Source: an uncultured Verrucomicrobia subdivision 3 bacterium (GTDB lineage: Bacteria; Verrucomicrobiota; Verrucomicrobiia; Limisphaerales; UBA11358). From it: a DNA stretch of 55,596 nucleotides. The stretch lies in NCBI GenBank assembly GCA_903872345.1, contig CAIQKM010000146.1, forward strand, positions 1-55,596, written 5' to 3'. Shown here piece after piece: positions 9,971-17,470 of this stretch (position 1 is the stretch's first letter; each line of letters starts with the position of its first letter). The position numbers and the translations under genes are program-made. The notes below the pieces were generated by a model, which saw nothing but the letters and a program-made list of their open reading frames with translations, ran no database searches and was not told where the DNA came from.

Positions 9971-10148
9971 GGCGACGGCTCGTCGCCACTTCATAGCCGA
10001 ACACATTGACAATGGCATGGGTGTGCTTCATGGGAATAAAGCTCCAGCGGACGGGCGCACTCCCCGCAGCTTCGCGTTGACGCCAGCGGTAGTACCGTTC
10101 GCCTGTGTATTGGAGCTTCGCCATACGCACCGGCGACGAGCCGTCGCC
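9971..10148. repeat. Paired-palindrome intergenic element
   Basis: Two palindromic 17-mers, GGCGACGGCTCGTCGCC at 9971-9987 and its exact reverse complement at 10132-10148, bracket a 144-base spacer. The spacer contains a second inverted pair (AAGCTCCA near 10041 and TGGAGCTT near 10111). The nested symmetry looks like a REP-doublet or miniature element lying between convergent genes. It could also terminate transcription from both sides. Confidence 0.6.
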
Positions 10149-10158
10149 GCCCCAGCCG

Positions 10159-10890
10159 CTATTTTCCATCCTCGAACTTCGCCTTGGCCACCACCTCCTG
10201 CCCGGCAATTTGCTTTCCCTTGGACACTTGCAGGATGGCCAGCCAGCATTTCCATTCGCCATCGTAGCCTTCCGGCTTGAATTGGGGATTGCAACTCGAC
10301 TTGAAACGATCTTCCACCGTATTCAAGTCCGCCGGCTGATTCAATTCCCGTTGCCAGCCCAGGGCCACCAGCGAGAAATTCGGCGCCGACTGGGTGGGAA
10401 TGGGATGAAACCCTTGCCAGAACCCCGGCAGGCCGATCATCACCGTGCCTTCCTCCGTATATTTTTCCCGGCCCACGACCACCTCGCATTCCGTGGTTTT
10501 GCCGTCGCGATATAATTTTACCGGCACCGCCGTGCCGGCCGGCGTCGCCCGCACCGTGCGCCAGAACCCCGGCAGATTGGTCACCGGCTGGTGCGCCACC
10601 TCGAGAATCAAATCGCCTGCGCGCAAACCGCCCTGATACGCCGGCGTATTGGTATCCACCGAAATGACCAGGATGCCCGCCGATGCCGAGTTGGTCAGCG
10701 CCGGTGGAAAAGCCTCGATGGTATGGCTCACACCCAAATTCCTCTGAGTCTTTGTCAGCCGGGTTTGGGCGCATTTGTAATGGCCGCCAATCCAGCCCTG
10801 CTCATGCACGGGCTTCGCTTTGGGTTTGGAGGCACAGCCGGCCACCAGGGCCACGGCCAAGAGGAACGAATAATGAACGGATGTTTTCAT
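10159..10890 (-). CDS. PDZ-domain lipoprotein
   Basis: A protein of 243 residues. Residues 1-19 are a lipoprotein signal (MKTSVHYSFLLAVALVAGC, lipobox VAGC, C19). Residues about 70-140 form a PDZ-like domain: ILVISVDTNTPAYQGGLRAGDLILEVAHQPVTNLPGFWRTVRATPAGTAVPVKLYRDGK is the classic 'SpAaxaGLqaGDvIlxvnG' pattern of HtrA/RseP-type PDZ domains. No protease catalytic motif is present. It is the last gene of the leftward padR operon, 57 bases after the aspartyl protease gene. Retropepsin-like domains are often fused to a PDZ domain in bacteria, so here the two halves may be encoded by adjacent genes and work together on envelope proteins. The domain is fairly sure; the partnership is inference. 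Confidence 0.82.
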   Translation of the reverse strand: MKTSVHYSFLLAVALVAGCASKPKAKPVHEQGWIGGHYKCAQTRLTKTQRNLGVSHTIEAFPPALTNSASAGILVISVDTNTPAYQGGLRAGDLILEVAHQPVTNLPGFWRTVRATPAGTAVPVKLYRDGKTTECEVVVGREKYTEEGTVMIGLPGFWQGFHPIPTQSAPNFSLVALGWQRELNQPADLNTVEDRFKSSCNPQFKPEGYDGEWKCWLAILQVSKGKQIAGQEVVAKAKFEDGK

Positions 10891-10947
10891 GTGAGTTTTG
10901 AGTTATGCCATTTCCCGGCAACAAACGGCAGGTCGAGGATGGCGCCT

Positions 10948-12153
10948 TCACGGAAATTTATAATCGGCCACGGTCTTGCCATCCGCCCCGGTCTGCCATG
11001 CGTGTTTCAGCACCCACGGACCATGCCATAAATGGCGTCTGACGGTGTAATGCGAAACGTTGTTCTCCCCGTCCATTTTAACATCCATCGTCCCGCCAAA
11101 CCAGCGAACCCGCCACGGCAGGGATTCGGCTTTCAGATCGGCGTTGAGACTGGCGTTGATATTCCGGGGCAGTTTGCCGTCCTTTATGACGAGCGATTTC
11201 AGCAGCGCGTCCTTGGCCAGATAATGGTCATTGGCCGGCGGGCCGACCGATTCGCGCCGGAGATACAGCGTGCGGTTCGGAAAATCAAAGGTTACCTGAT
11301 GCCGCGCCAGAAATCGCAAGCCCAGCACGTTCGCCCCCTCGCCCGCCACGGCGCTGCCCGCTTCCTTGACCACCAGGTTCGTATAGGTTTCGCCATCCCA
11401 GGTGCCGGAGCGAAAGTACCAGGTTGATCCCCCCATTTTCTTGATCACGCCCGGCTCCGGATGCTGCGTCTGCGTCTGCAATAATCCCGGTGCCAGGGCG
11501 CTGTCAATGTCCAGCCCGGTGTCCACCAGCAGATTGGTGCCGGCCCCGCCCACCAGGCTCCCATGCCGGATGAACGTGCGGAACAAATTCGTGTCCTCCT
11601 GGCCGACGCTGGAAAAAAACAGCGGATACGCCCGCCCCAACCCGGCCGCATCCAACTGCGCGGGATCCAGGAACCGCAGCTTCCCCGCCGCAAAATCCAT
11701 TTGCACGCAATAATGCTTCAAACAATCCGTCCCCAGAATTCCCTTCACCGGATGCCCCACCGCCGCCGACAGTTTTTTGAAATCATACGTCAGCACATGC
11801 GCATCGGTCAGCAGCGGCACGTTGCCCAGGTACATTTTGGGCGCCGCATACACGGCGGTCGGCTGTTTCACCCCCCACATCCAGAGCGTCCCCCGGTCGA
11901 GACATTTGCCCAGCTTGGATTTCAGGGTTTTATCAATAAACGTCACGGGCGACCCGGTGTCCACAATGAACGGCAGTTCCTCCCCCGTCCCTAAACGCAC
12001 CGTCACCCACAGTTGGTCGCCGCCGCCCGCCTCCGGATTGATGGCCGTTTCCGGCGGCAATTGCCGGGCAATCACCTCATCCCCCGCGTGCACCCGGCCA
12101 GCCAGCGCCAGCAGCAGGGCCGGCAAAAATAGAATTCGTCGGACGATTTTCAT
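10948..12153 (-). CDS. Periplasmic aspartyl protease-like protein with two DTG motifs
   Basis: A protein of 401 residues with a signal peptide (cleavage near VHA|G, residue 23). Two retropepsin-like motifs are visible: FIVDTGSPVTFI with D65 and LLVDTGLDIDSAL with D211. Each begins a beta-hairpin segment, and ILGTDCL near residue 139 matches the 'iLG.d.L' strand of the first lobe. Two DTGs in one chain suggest a two-lobed aspartic protease rather than a homodimeric single-lobe retropepsin. Soluble periplasmic location is expected. It lies 6 bases downstream of the HAAS-like membrane sensor and 57 bases before the PDZ lipoprotein on the same strand. The arrangement suggests a signal-controlled envelope proteolysis unit under PadR control. 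Activity and substrates cannot be read from the sequence. Confidence 0.8.
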   Translation of the reverse strand: MKIVRRILFLPALLLALAGRVHAGDEVIARQLPPETAINPEAGGGDQLWVTVRLGTGEELPFIVDTGSPVTFIDKTLKSKLGKCLDRGTLWMWGVKQPTAVYAAPKMYLGNVPLLTDAHVLTYDFKKLSAAVGHPVKGILGTDCLKHYCVQMDFAAGKLRFLDPAQLDAAGLGRAYPLFFSSVGQEDTNLFRTFIRHGSLVGGAGTNLLVDTGLDIDSALAPGLLQTQTQHPEPGVIKKMGGSTWYFRSGTWDGETYTNLVVKEAGSAVAGEGANVLGLRFLARHQVTFDFPNRTLYLRRESVGPPANDHYLAKDALLKSLVIKDGKLPRNINASLNADLKAESLPWRVRWFGGTMDVKMDGENNVSHYTVRRHLWHGPWVLKHAWQTGADGKTVADYKFP

Positions 12154-12159
12154 AATGTG

Positions 12160-13773
12160 TCAGGGAACCCGGTCCACCGTCAGCCCCACCAAAAATGACG
12201 CCGCTCCATCGGCATTTTTCACGTCGGGACAGCCCACATAATCCAAGCCGGTAATTTCCCGGTCCGGATGCGGATTGGCAAAGGTGGTCCGGTACAGCCG
12301 CAGCGAATAATCGGGGAGGCGATGCCGAATGCCCGGGTTGCCGCCCGCCCAGGCCAGTTCCGTGTCCGGTGCGGTCGCATCGGGCGAAATGCCGGCATCG
12401 GTATGATAGATCGGCCCCCACCAGTCCAGCACCTGTTCGCCCGAGATGATGTTCAGGTCAGCGCGCGAGCCATCCGCATAATGCAACACCAGCCGCGCAA
12501 TGCGCCGGTTATCGCCGGTGACATTGTTGGCCCCGTGCAACAGGTGAATCCGCACGCACTTGCCCGCGACCGGCAGATGGTTCACCCGCCAGGGGAACTT
12601 TTTGGAATTTTCCGCCAGTTGCTGACCGGCGAGTTGCACCCGGCCCGCCACGTCAAATGTCACCCCGCCAAACGTATGCACGCCCGCCGGCAATTCCTGC
12701 AAATTATTTTCCCGGACATTGCCAACCGAATCCGCGAGCGCCACATTCACGAACGGCTTCAGGTTAATGGTTTCCTCCCCCGCCGGCACCGGCACCGCCA
12801 TGCGCGCTTGCAGCCGTGCCAGCGTGGCCGCCCGTTCCGCCGGCCAGACGCCGGCCCGCAAATTCACCTTGTGACCACTCCGGGTTCGGTTACCCGTCAC
12901 CAGCACCGCGATGGCCAGGATCAAAAACGTCACCACCCAGGTGGTCGGCGAACCGGCCATTTCCCGCAGCCAGGAGGGTTGCTCAAACATCGGCCGGCAT
13001 CCGGCCGGACGCCGGTGGCTGCCGGTCGGCGCAAATTCTTCCGCGTGCGCTTTTACCCAGTCCAGCCGGCGCAACTGCCGCCGCCGGCCCAGCCACACCA
13101 GCCCGGCAAACACAGCCGGGATCGCCGCGAAGGCCACGTTATGAAACCAGTCAGACGAATCCCACCATAACCGGACATCAAAGGAATGCGGGTGAATCCC
13201 GGAATAACCGAACAGGCTGTCCGCCGCGCAAACGGCACAGACCGCGAGCATCCATTTCATCCCCACCACGGACCGCCGGGCCAGCCAGCCGAATAACACC
13301 ATGGTCACCAGCATCGCCAGCAGCATCATTCCCATATTCAACGGCCCCGCAATCTGGTTGAATAATTTGGGATCAGCACTCAGCGCGCCGGCCAGCGACG
13401 AATCAAACCGGTAAGCCGGACCCACCCGCCCCGCCAGCCAGCAAACGCCCAGGCTCACCGCCCAGCACATGGCCAAGATCGGAACAAAACTAATAATTGG
13501 CAGCACACCAAAGCCAATGATCGGATGCCGCCCCCACCACGAAGACCGCCGTAACAGCCACACCGCATTGTCCGCGAGCAACACCGGATCGCCCAGTTGC
13601 GCACTGGCGCGGGTTTCGGCCGCCGCTTCGGATATTCCTTCTGCCCATGCCGCGGCCTTCAGGTCCTCATGATGCTCCGCCAATTCGCGCACCCGCTCCG
13701 CCAGCCGGTGCGCCGGACAGCCCAGTTCGACCAACCGCCGCTCGAACCGCGCGATGACGAGTGTGTCAGGCAT
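12160..13773 (-). CDS. Membrane sensor with N-terminal HAAS-like domain and C-terminal extracytoplasmic beta domain
   Basis: A protein of 537 residues. Residues 1-75 (FERRLVELGCPAHRLAERVRELAEHHEDL, then EAAAETRASAQLGDPVLLADN) match the pattern of the HAAS (HTH-associated alpha-helical signalling) domain: a helix with 'eHl.dl', an 'A...a...lGdp..la' helix, then membrane segments. Hydrophobic segments follow at about 83-120, 140-165, 170-190 and 200-225, with another at about 275-295. The remaining 240 residues (NLKPFVNVALADSVGN onward, with RIHLLHGANN and RLVLHYADGSRADLNIISGEQVLDWW) look like an extracytoplasmic beta-sandwich also met in other verrucomicrobial membrane sensors. HAAS domains are known partners of PadR regulators; here padR precedes and overlaps this gene by 8 bases. 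I infer that the protein senses an envelope state and transmits it to PadR. Confidence 0.7.
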   Translation of the reverse strand: MPDTLVIARFERRLVELGCPAHRLAERVRELAEHHEDLKAAAWAEGISEAAAETRASAQLGDPVLLADNAVWLLRRSSWWGRHPIIGFGVLPIISFVPILAMCWAVSLGVCWLAGRVGPAYRFDSSLAGALSADPKLFNQIAGPLNMGMMLLAMLVTMVLFGWLARRSVVGMKWMLAVCAVCAADSLFGYSGIHPHSFDVRLWWDSSDWFHNVAFAAIPAVFAGLVWLGRRRQLRRLDWVKAHAEEFAPTGSHRRPAGCRPMFEQPSWLREMAGSPTTWVVTFLILAIAVLVTGNRTRSGHKVNLRAGVWPAERAATLARLQARMAVPVPAGEETINLKPFVNVALADSVGNVRENNLQELPAGVHTFGGVTFDVAGRVQLAGQQLAENSKKFPWRVNHLPVAGKCVRIHLLHGANNVTGDNRRIARLVLHYADGSRADLNIISGEQVLDWWGPIYHTDAGISPDATAPDTELAWAGGNPGIRHRLPDYSLRLYRTTFANPHPDREITGLDYVGCPDVKNADGAASFLVGLTVDRVP

Positions 13774-14101
13774 GTTGACCTTTCAATAAAAGTGAAATTC
13801 CAGAATGCACCCGGCTCCAGTCCGCCGTCAACTCTTCCAGCCGCTTCGTGCCCCGCACTGTCAGCACATAATAATTGCGACTGCGCCCCGCCACCTCCCG
13901 CCGCTCACTGGTCACCAGCTTTTCCTTTTCGAGATAATGCAGGCACGGATAGATGCAGCCCTCGCCAAACGTCAGCGTCTCCCCTGTCTCGGCCTGGATC
14001 GCCTTGACGATTTCATAACCGTACATCTCGCGACGCGAGAGCAGCTTTAAGACCAGCATCTCCGGCACCCCGTTCAAAAAATTCGGATTCGTCATGCGCA
14101 T
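13766..14101 (-). CDS. PadR-family transcriptional regulator
   Basis: A protein of 111 residues, the short PadR class. The winged helix is clear: GVPEMLVLKLLSRREMYGYEIVKAIQAETGETLTFGEGCIYPCLHYLEKEKLVTSERREVAGRSRNYYVLTVRGTKRLEELTADW contains the family signature 'G.ly..l..Le..gll'. The start was set at 14101 (MRMTNPNF); an ATG two codons later, at 14095, is equally possible. Longer in-frame extensions run through the operator region and are rejected. The gene leads a leftward operon (HAAS membrane protein, aspartyl protease, PDZ lipoprotein) and diverges from a small membrane protein. Two palindromes at 14114-14152 are likely operators for autoregulation. Confidence 0.9.
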   Translation of the reverse strand: MRMTNPNFLNGVPEMLVLKLLSRREMYGYEIVKAIQAETGETLTFGEGCIYPCLHYLEKEKLVTSERREVAGRSRNYYVLTVRGTKRLEELTADWSRVHSGISLLLKGQHA

Positions 14102-14110
14102 AAAGACACC

Positions 14111-14155
14111 ATACCTTAAACCGTAAGGCTTCGTCAACCTCAAACTGTGAGGTAT
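14111..14155. promoter_or_regulatory. Twin palindromic operators between padR and a divergent gene
   Basis: Two 15-bp palindromes of the form CCTNA-5-TNAGG: CCTTAAACCGTAAGG at 14114-14128 and CCTCAAACTGTGAGG at 14138-14152. Their centres are 24 bp apart, close to two helical turns. The outer ends ATACC at 14111 and GGTAT at 14151 add a larger dyad. PadR proteins bind dyads of this kind (commonly with ATAC-type arms) at their own promoters. The right copy touches the start codon of the rightward gene, so binding should block both directions. Confidence 0.7.
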
Positions 14156-14474
14156 GCAGATTTTCAACTTGTTTGTCTGGGTCCCCTTAGTCATCCTGGC
14201 AATGACGCTTGCCCAAGGCCGGCTCCAATTTGGGCGCAAGCTCAGGAATTTCATTTCCCAGTCACGCGCCCGTTTTGTATGGCTCGCCCTGACGGTGCTC
14301 ATGGGTGCGAACGCCTTTGGCTTTATCGCTTCCTGGGGCAGTTTGCCACCCGGCTCGCTGGGGTGGGAGGCGTACTCGAACCTAATCGCCAACTCACTTT
14401 GGGATTTGTCCCTCATCGTCCTGATCGCCTGGCTCATGCCCGCCGTGCGCCCCCGCCGGCTCAAAACCGTCTGA
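14154..14474 (+). CDS. Small membrane protein divergent from padR
   Basis: A protein of 106 residues with three hydrophobic segments (about 4-20, 41-62 and 80-97) and basic loops (RLQFGRKLRNFISQSRAR). No signal peptide cleavage site is evident and no named family is recognised. The start ATG at 14154 lies inside the right-hand palindrome, leaving little room for a leader, so the mRNA may be leaderless or the start may be later. The position opposite padR suggests it is a PadR target. Confidence 0.6.
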   Translation: MQIFNLFVWVPLVILAMTLAQGRLQFGRKLRNFISQSRARFVWLALTVLMGANAFGFIASWGSLPPGSLGWEAYSNLIANSLWDLSLIVLIAWLMPAVRPRRLKTV

Positions 14475-14488
14475 GCCAGCCCAATGGT

Positions 14489-14600
14489 CGGAGCGCCGGC
14501 TTGCAGCCGGCTTAACGCGTGCTCAAACCCACACCGTCCAAAAAAATCACGCGCACCGCAGTTCGTCCACCCCAAGCCGGTCACAGACCGGCGCTCCGGG
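14489..14600. repeat. Pair of facing GCGCTCCG hairpins
   Basis: An inverted pair: GGAGCGCCGGCTTGCAGCCGGCTT near 14494 reading outward one way, and AGCCGGTCACAGACCGGCGCTCCG near 14574 the other way. Each is a short hairpin with the GCGCTCCG tail or its complement. This is the same family as the elements at 15409-15582 and 44207-44378 but with a different spacer. Confidence 0.6.
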
Positions 14601-14658
14601 CAGTGCCCCACGTTACGCCCCGATCTTCCAAACACGCGCGGGTTTGACGGTGATGCGA

Positions 14659-14674
14659 TGATGCAGCAGCATCA
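14659..14674. promoter_or_regulatory. Candidate operator of the VapBC module
   Basis: A perfect palindrome TGATGCAGCAGCATCA (6-bp arms, 4-base centre), 5 bases before the antitoxin ATG. Type II antitoxins usually repress their own promoter through such dyads. No conventional Shine-Dalgarno lies between it and the start. Confidence 0.5.
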
Positions 14675-14679
14675 GATGC

Positions 14680-14916
14680 ATGAGAACCACCTTGGACATC
14701 GAGGATGATGTACTGCAAGCCGCCAAAGAACTGGCCCGGCGCGACGGCGGCACCGCCGGTCAAATCATTTCCGCCCTGGCCCGGCGGGGGCTGGCCAGTT
14801 CATCGGCCAAACCAAACAAATCCAGTTCGCGCGGCGGAGTTCCCTTGCTGCCCACACGCCATGAAGTGGTGACGCTGGAACGGGTTCAAGCCTTGCTGGA
14901 TCAGGAAGGGATTTGA
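14680..14916 (+). CDS. VapB-type antitoxin
   Basis: A protein of 78 residues. The N-terminus MRTTLDIEDDVLQAAKELARRDGGTAGQIISALARRGL is a ribbon-helix-helix/VapB-like DNA-binding dimerisation segment ('rTTldidddvl..ak.lA...g.t.gevis.l.r.gL'). The C-terminal half is less ordered (SSSAKPNKSSSRGGVPLLP) and should wrap and inhibit the toxin. It ends 3 bases before the PIN-domain toxin gene, the normal antitoxin-first order, and a palindrome just upstream suggests autoregulation. Confidence 0.85.
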   Translation: MRTTLDIEDDVLQAAKELARRDGGTAGQIISALARRGLASSSAKPNKSSSRGGVPLLPTRHEVVTLERVQALLDQEGI

Positions 14917-14919
14917 ACC

Positions 14920-15354
14920 ATGCGCGCTTTGTTGGATGTCAACTTTGTCATCGCCCTGCTGGATCCGGACCATGTTTTCCACGAACGCGCCCATGGCTGG
15001 TGGGCCGCCAATAGGAAACACGGCTGGGCCAGTTGTCCGCTCACGGAAAATGGCGTCGTCCGCATCATGTCCCATCCGAGCTACAGCCAAAAGGCCCGTT
15101 TTCCGCCCGGTGATTTGATCGAACGGCTGCGAACATTTGCCGCGCAGAGCAATCACGAGTTCTGGCCGGACGACATTTCTTTGCGCGAGGAAAACACCTT
15201 TTCCGCGGAACGGATTCACAGTTCCCTCCAGCTTACCGACCTTTATTTGCTGGCGCTGGCCACCAGCCACCAAGGCCGCTTGGTAACCTTTAATACGGGC
15301 ATTCCGCTATCGGCCACATGCCGGGCGCAACCGGCAAATTTGTGCGTCGCATAA
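14920..15354 (+). CDS. vapC: VapC-type PIN-domain toxin
   Basis: A protein of 144 residues with the PIN RNase signature. Acidic metal-binding residues are visible at D6 (LLDVNFVIALLDPDHVFH), E43 (LTENGVVRIM) and D107 (QLTDLYLLALA), and the strand GRLVTFNTGIPL follows, all in the usual spacing. PIN toxins cleave tRNA or rRNA when freed from the antitoxin. All key residues appear present, so the toxin should be active. Two GCGCTCCG repeat elements flank the module (14489-14600 and 15409-15582), which may reflect past mobility. Confidence 0.9.
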   Translation: MRALLDVNFVIALLDPDHVFHERAHGWWAANRKHGWASCPLTENGVVRIMSHPSYSQKARFPPGDLIERLRTFAAQSNHEFWPDDISLREENTFSAERIHSSLQLTDLYLLALATSHQGRLVTFNTGIPLSATCRAQPANLCVA

Positions 15355-15408
15355 TTGGCAATGCCTATTCTGTTCTTTGCCAGCCTTCACTTTCCAGCTT
15401 CCAACCAG

Positions 15409-15582
15409 GCGCATCCGGCCACTGCCCCGGAACCGTCCGCCGTTCGGAGGCGTCGGCTTGTAGCCGGCTTTGCGCGTCCATGCCGGCGAAACGGTTGGAA
15501 AGTAACAACCGTGTACGATCATCGTAAGTTGTAAGCCGGTCGCAGACCGGCGCTCCGGGGGGCAGTGCCGCGAATGCGCCCC
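15409..15582 (-). repeat. Dispersed inverted-hairpin repeat, copy 1
   Basis: About 174 bases, nearly identical in reverse complement to 44207-44378, with scattered substitutions. It has two outward-facing hairpins ending in GCGCTCCG-type tails, joined by a conserved core containing CATGCCGGCGAAACGGTTGG and ATCATCGTAAGTTGTAAGCC. Short reading frames that cross it resemble each other only because the DNA is repeated; they are not genes. Confidence 0.85.
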
Positions 15583-15780
15583 AGGACAACTACATAAGGT
15601 CCGGCAAAGGCCACATTGGTTGGGGTGGTGGCGGCGATGGCGGCAATGGTGGGCGTGCCGGTGCCGATTAGGAAACTGACATCACTGCAAGACGAGTTGG
15701 TTAGCGTAGGCACACCCGTGGTAAAATTGTTCCACACACCTCTTGTCGGCCCCCCGAAACAGAAAGTCCCCTAGCCAAAA
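15583..15780 (-). pseudogene. Decayed fragment of a PEP-CTERM paralogue
   Basis: Read leftward from about 15765, the frame gives TFCFGGPTRGVWNNFTTG, followed by SDVSFLIGTGTPTIAAIAATTPTNVAFAG. This aligns with GSFLFSGNSKGIWDDYSTS and LDVTFLVGTGTPLISSLATSVATNAITLG of the intact neighbour at 15937-16611. A stop (TAG) interrupts the frame where the neighbour has FAQ, no signal peptide remains, and the right half of the protein is lost exactly where the dispersed repeat at 15409-15582 begins. It looks like a tandem duplicate destroyed by deletion or repeat insertion. Confidence 0.65.
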
Positions 15781-15883
15781 GACCACAACGAATAACTTTA
15801 AGTTCGATTGATTACAAACAGCGGTATTACCTTGCCATCTAATCACAGCCTTTCACCTTATCAATCGCCATTTCATCCGGGCA

Positions 15884-15915
15884 CAAAAAAACCCCGTCTG
15901 TTTCCAGACGGGGTT
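15884..15915 (-). terminator. Rho-independent terminator of the PEP-CTERM gene
   Basis: A perfect 11-bp stem AACCCCGTCTG/CAGACGGGGTT with a 4-base loop. Read leftward it ends in a run of T (A7 on the plus strand). It lies 22 bases after the stop at 15937. Confidence 0.9.
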
Positions 15916-15936
15916 CGTGATCAAATCAGGCAAGAA

Positions 15937-16611
15937 TTACTTGCTGTTGCGGCGGCGGAAAGCCAGCAGCGAGGCGATGCCCATACCGGCGAGAGCGATC
16001 GTGCCGGGTTCGGGAACCACACCAGGAGCAACACCGAAGGCGGCCATACCGGCAGCGAACGACGCGGGTGAGGTCGGAGGCAGAGCACCGGGATTGCCGC
16101 TGACATAGCTGAACGCAGCAGACCAACCGACGGCTGAATGAGCAGCCGAGGCGAGGGCGGGCGTGGCGTAGGCCGAATTCCAAGCAACAGCGTATACTGT
16201 ATAGGTAGAACCAGCCGTGGTACCAGTGACCAAGAAGCTCTGGCTACCGTTACCTTGGAAAGAACCGTTAGAAGCACTAACAACTGAAATCATGTTGGTG
16301 CCGCTGCTGGTAGCCAAGGAGAAGTTCGGATCAGACAGAATGTCAGACCAAGCGGTCGCATTCGAGAAGCTTTTGTCAGTCCCAAGAGTTATGGCATTAG
16401 TGGCCACAGAAGTAGCAAGACTGGATATCAGCGGAGTGCCTGTGCCAACCAAAAAGGTAACATCAAGCGTTAAACCCCCGAGGTGTGCTGAAGACGTGGA
16501 ATAATCATCCCAAATGCCCTTGGAATTACCAGAGAACAGGAAGGAACCCTGAGCGAAGGATGCCACAGAAGTGGCAACCAACGCGGCGGCAACAATGAGT
16601 GTTTTTTTCAT
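15937..16611 (-). CDS. PEP-CTERM sorting-domain protein
   Basis: A protein of 224 residues from the ATG at 16611. The signal peptide is MKKTLIVAAALVATSVASFA|Q. The mature part is rich in Ser, Ala, Gly and Asn, with repeating beta-like segments (TYTVYAVAWNSAYATPAL). The C-terminus VVPEPGTIALAGMGIASLLAFRRRNSK is a PEP-CTERM signal for exosortase processing. The longer frame to 16740 runs into the preceding gene and is rejected. It lies 55 bases downstream of the duplicated secreted protein on the same strand and ends at a strong terminator, so the two probably form one transcript. A broken copy lies just beyond the terminator. Confidence 0.87.
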   Translation of the reverse strand: MKKTLIVAAALVATSVASFAQGSFLFSGNSKGIWDDYSTSSAHLGGLTLDVTFLVGTGTPLISSLATSVATNAITLGTDKSFSNATAWSDILSDPNFSLATSSGTNMISVVSASNGSFQGNGSQSFLVTGTTAGSTYTVYAVAWNSAYATPALASAAHSAVGWSAAFSYVSGNPGALPPTSPASFAAGMAAFGVAPGVVPEPGTIALAGMGIASLLAFRRRNSK

Positions 16612-16666
16612 ATTTGAGTTATATTGTATTACTTTAGTTGTTATTATTGTTTTTACTTCTGACAAA

Positions 16667-17470
16667 TTATTGGACAATGAATGAGTTGGTCCAATATTCC
16701 GTACCACTGACAATGTGTTGGATGAAGAAACCCTGACCAACCGGGAGAGCCGAGCTAATCAGATTACCGCCGGTGTCATAGAAGCCATTAACAGAACCGC
16801 TCGCCAAGAAGTTGGCATCCGCATCAGAACCGGTAAAGAACTGATAGGAAGACCAAACACCACCCACACCGAACTTGAAGATGACGTCGTTGTTAACAGC
16901 ATTCGGATCGGAAGTACCCACAAAGCCGCCAACGGAACTCTCAAGATTGGTGCTCACCGGGATCGGCAAAGCCAAGAGGTTGAAGCCGGAATGAATCGCA
17001 ACCACATTGGTGGTCTGGGGAACCGTACCAACAACCGTGGCCGTGACCGCACCACCAGTGAAGGGATTGTACAAAAACGCACTAGCACTCTGAACGAGCG
17101 GAGTGGTGATCAAATTACCACCGGTATCATAAAAACCATTCACAGAACCACTCTGCAAAAAGTTGTTATCAGCATCAGCACCAGTAAAGTACTGATACGA
17201 GGCATAAGTACCATTGTTAAAAAGATAAATGGTAGTGTTGGTAACAGCATTCGGATCAGAAGCCAACCCACTGAAAGCAGTGCTGATACTTGAATTCGTC
17301 TGAGCAGTGTCAGAACCATTCTGCAACTGATTGCCAACCAAGGCGAAGCCATGGGCCGGAACCGAGACGTTGTAGTAACCAACGACGTTTTGGGAGTAAA
17401 CCTGAGCCTGTGCGGCCAAGCCCCCAACAGCGAGAATCGCCGCTGCAGCGAGTAGTGTGTTTGTTTTCAT
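16667..17470 (-). CDS. Secreted protein with two internal repeats
   Basis: A protein of 267 residues from the ATG at 17470. The signal peptide is MKTNTLLAAAAILAVGGLAAQA|Q. The mature protein is an internal duplication of about 110 residues. Unit one runs from VPAHGFALVGNQLQNG to SASAFLYNP and unit two from IHSGFNLLALPIPVS to GQGFFIQHI. Both share DPNAV, then the YQYFTGADADNNFL or YQFFTGSDADANFL segment, then SGSVNGFYDTGGNLI. No membrane anchor or sorting signal is present, so it should be periplasmic or extracellular. I know it only as a recurrent uncharacterised verrucomicrobial type. It probably shares a transcript with the PEP-CTERM gene downstream. Confidence 0.82.
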   Translation of the reverse strand: MKTNTLLAAAAILAVGGLAAQAQVYSQNVVGYYNVSVPAHGFALVGNQLQNGSDTAQTNSSISTAFSGLASDPNAVTNTTIYLFNNGTYASYQYFTGADADNNFLQSGSVNGFYDTGGNLITTPLVQSASAFLYNPFTGGAVTATVVGTVPQTTNVVAIHSGFNLLALPIPVSTNLESSVGGFVGTSDPNAVNNDVIFKFGVGGVWSSYQFFTGSDADANFLASGSVNGFYDTGGNLISSALPVGQGFFIQHIVSGTEYWTNSFIVQ

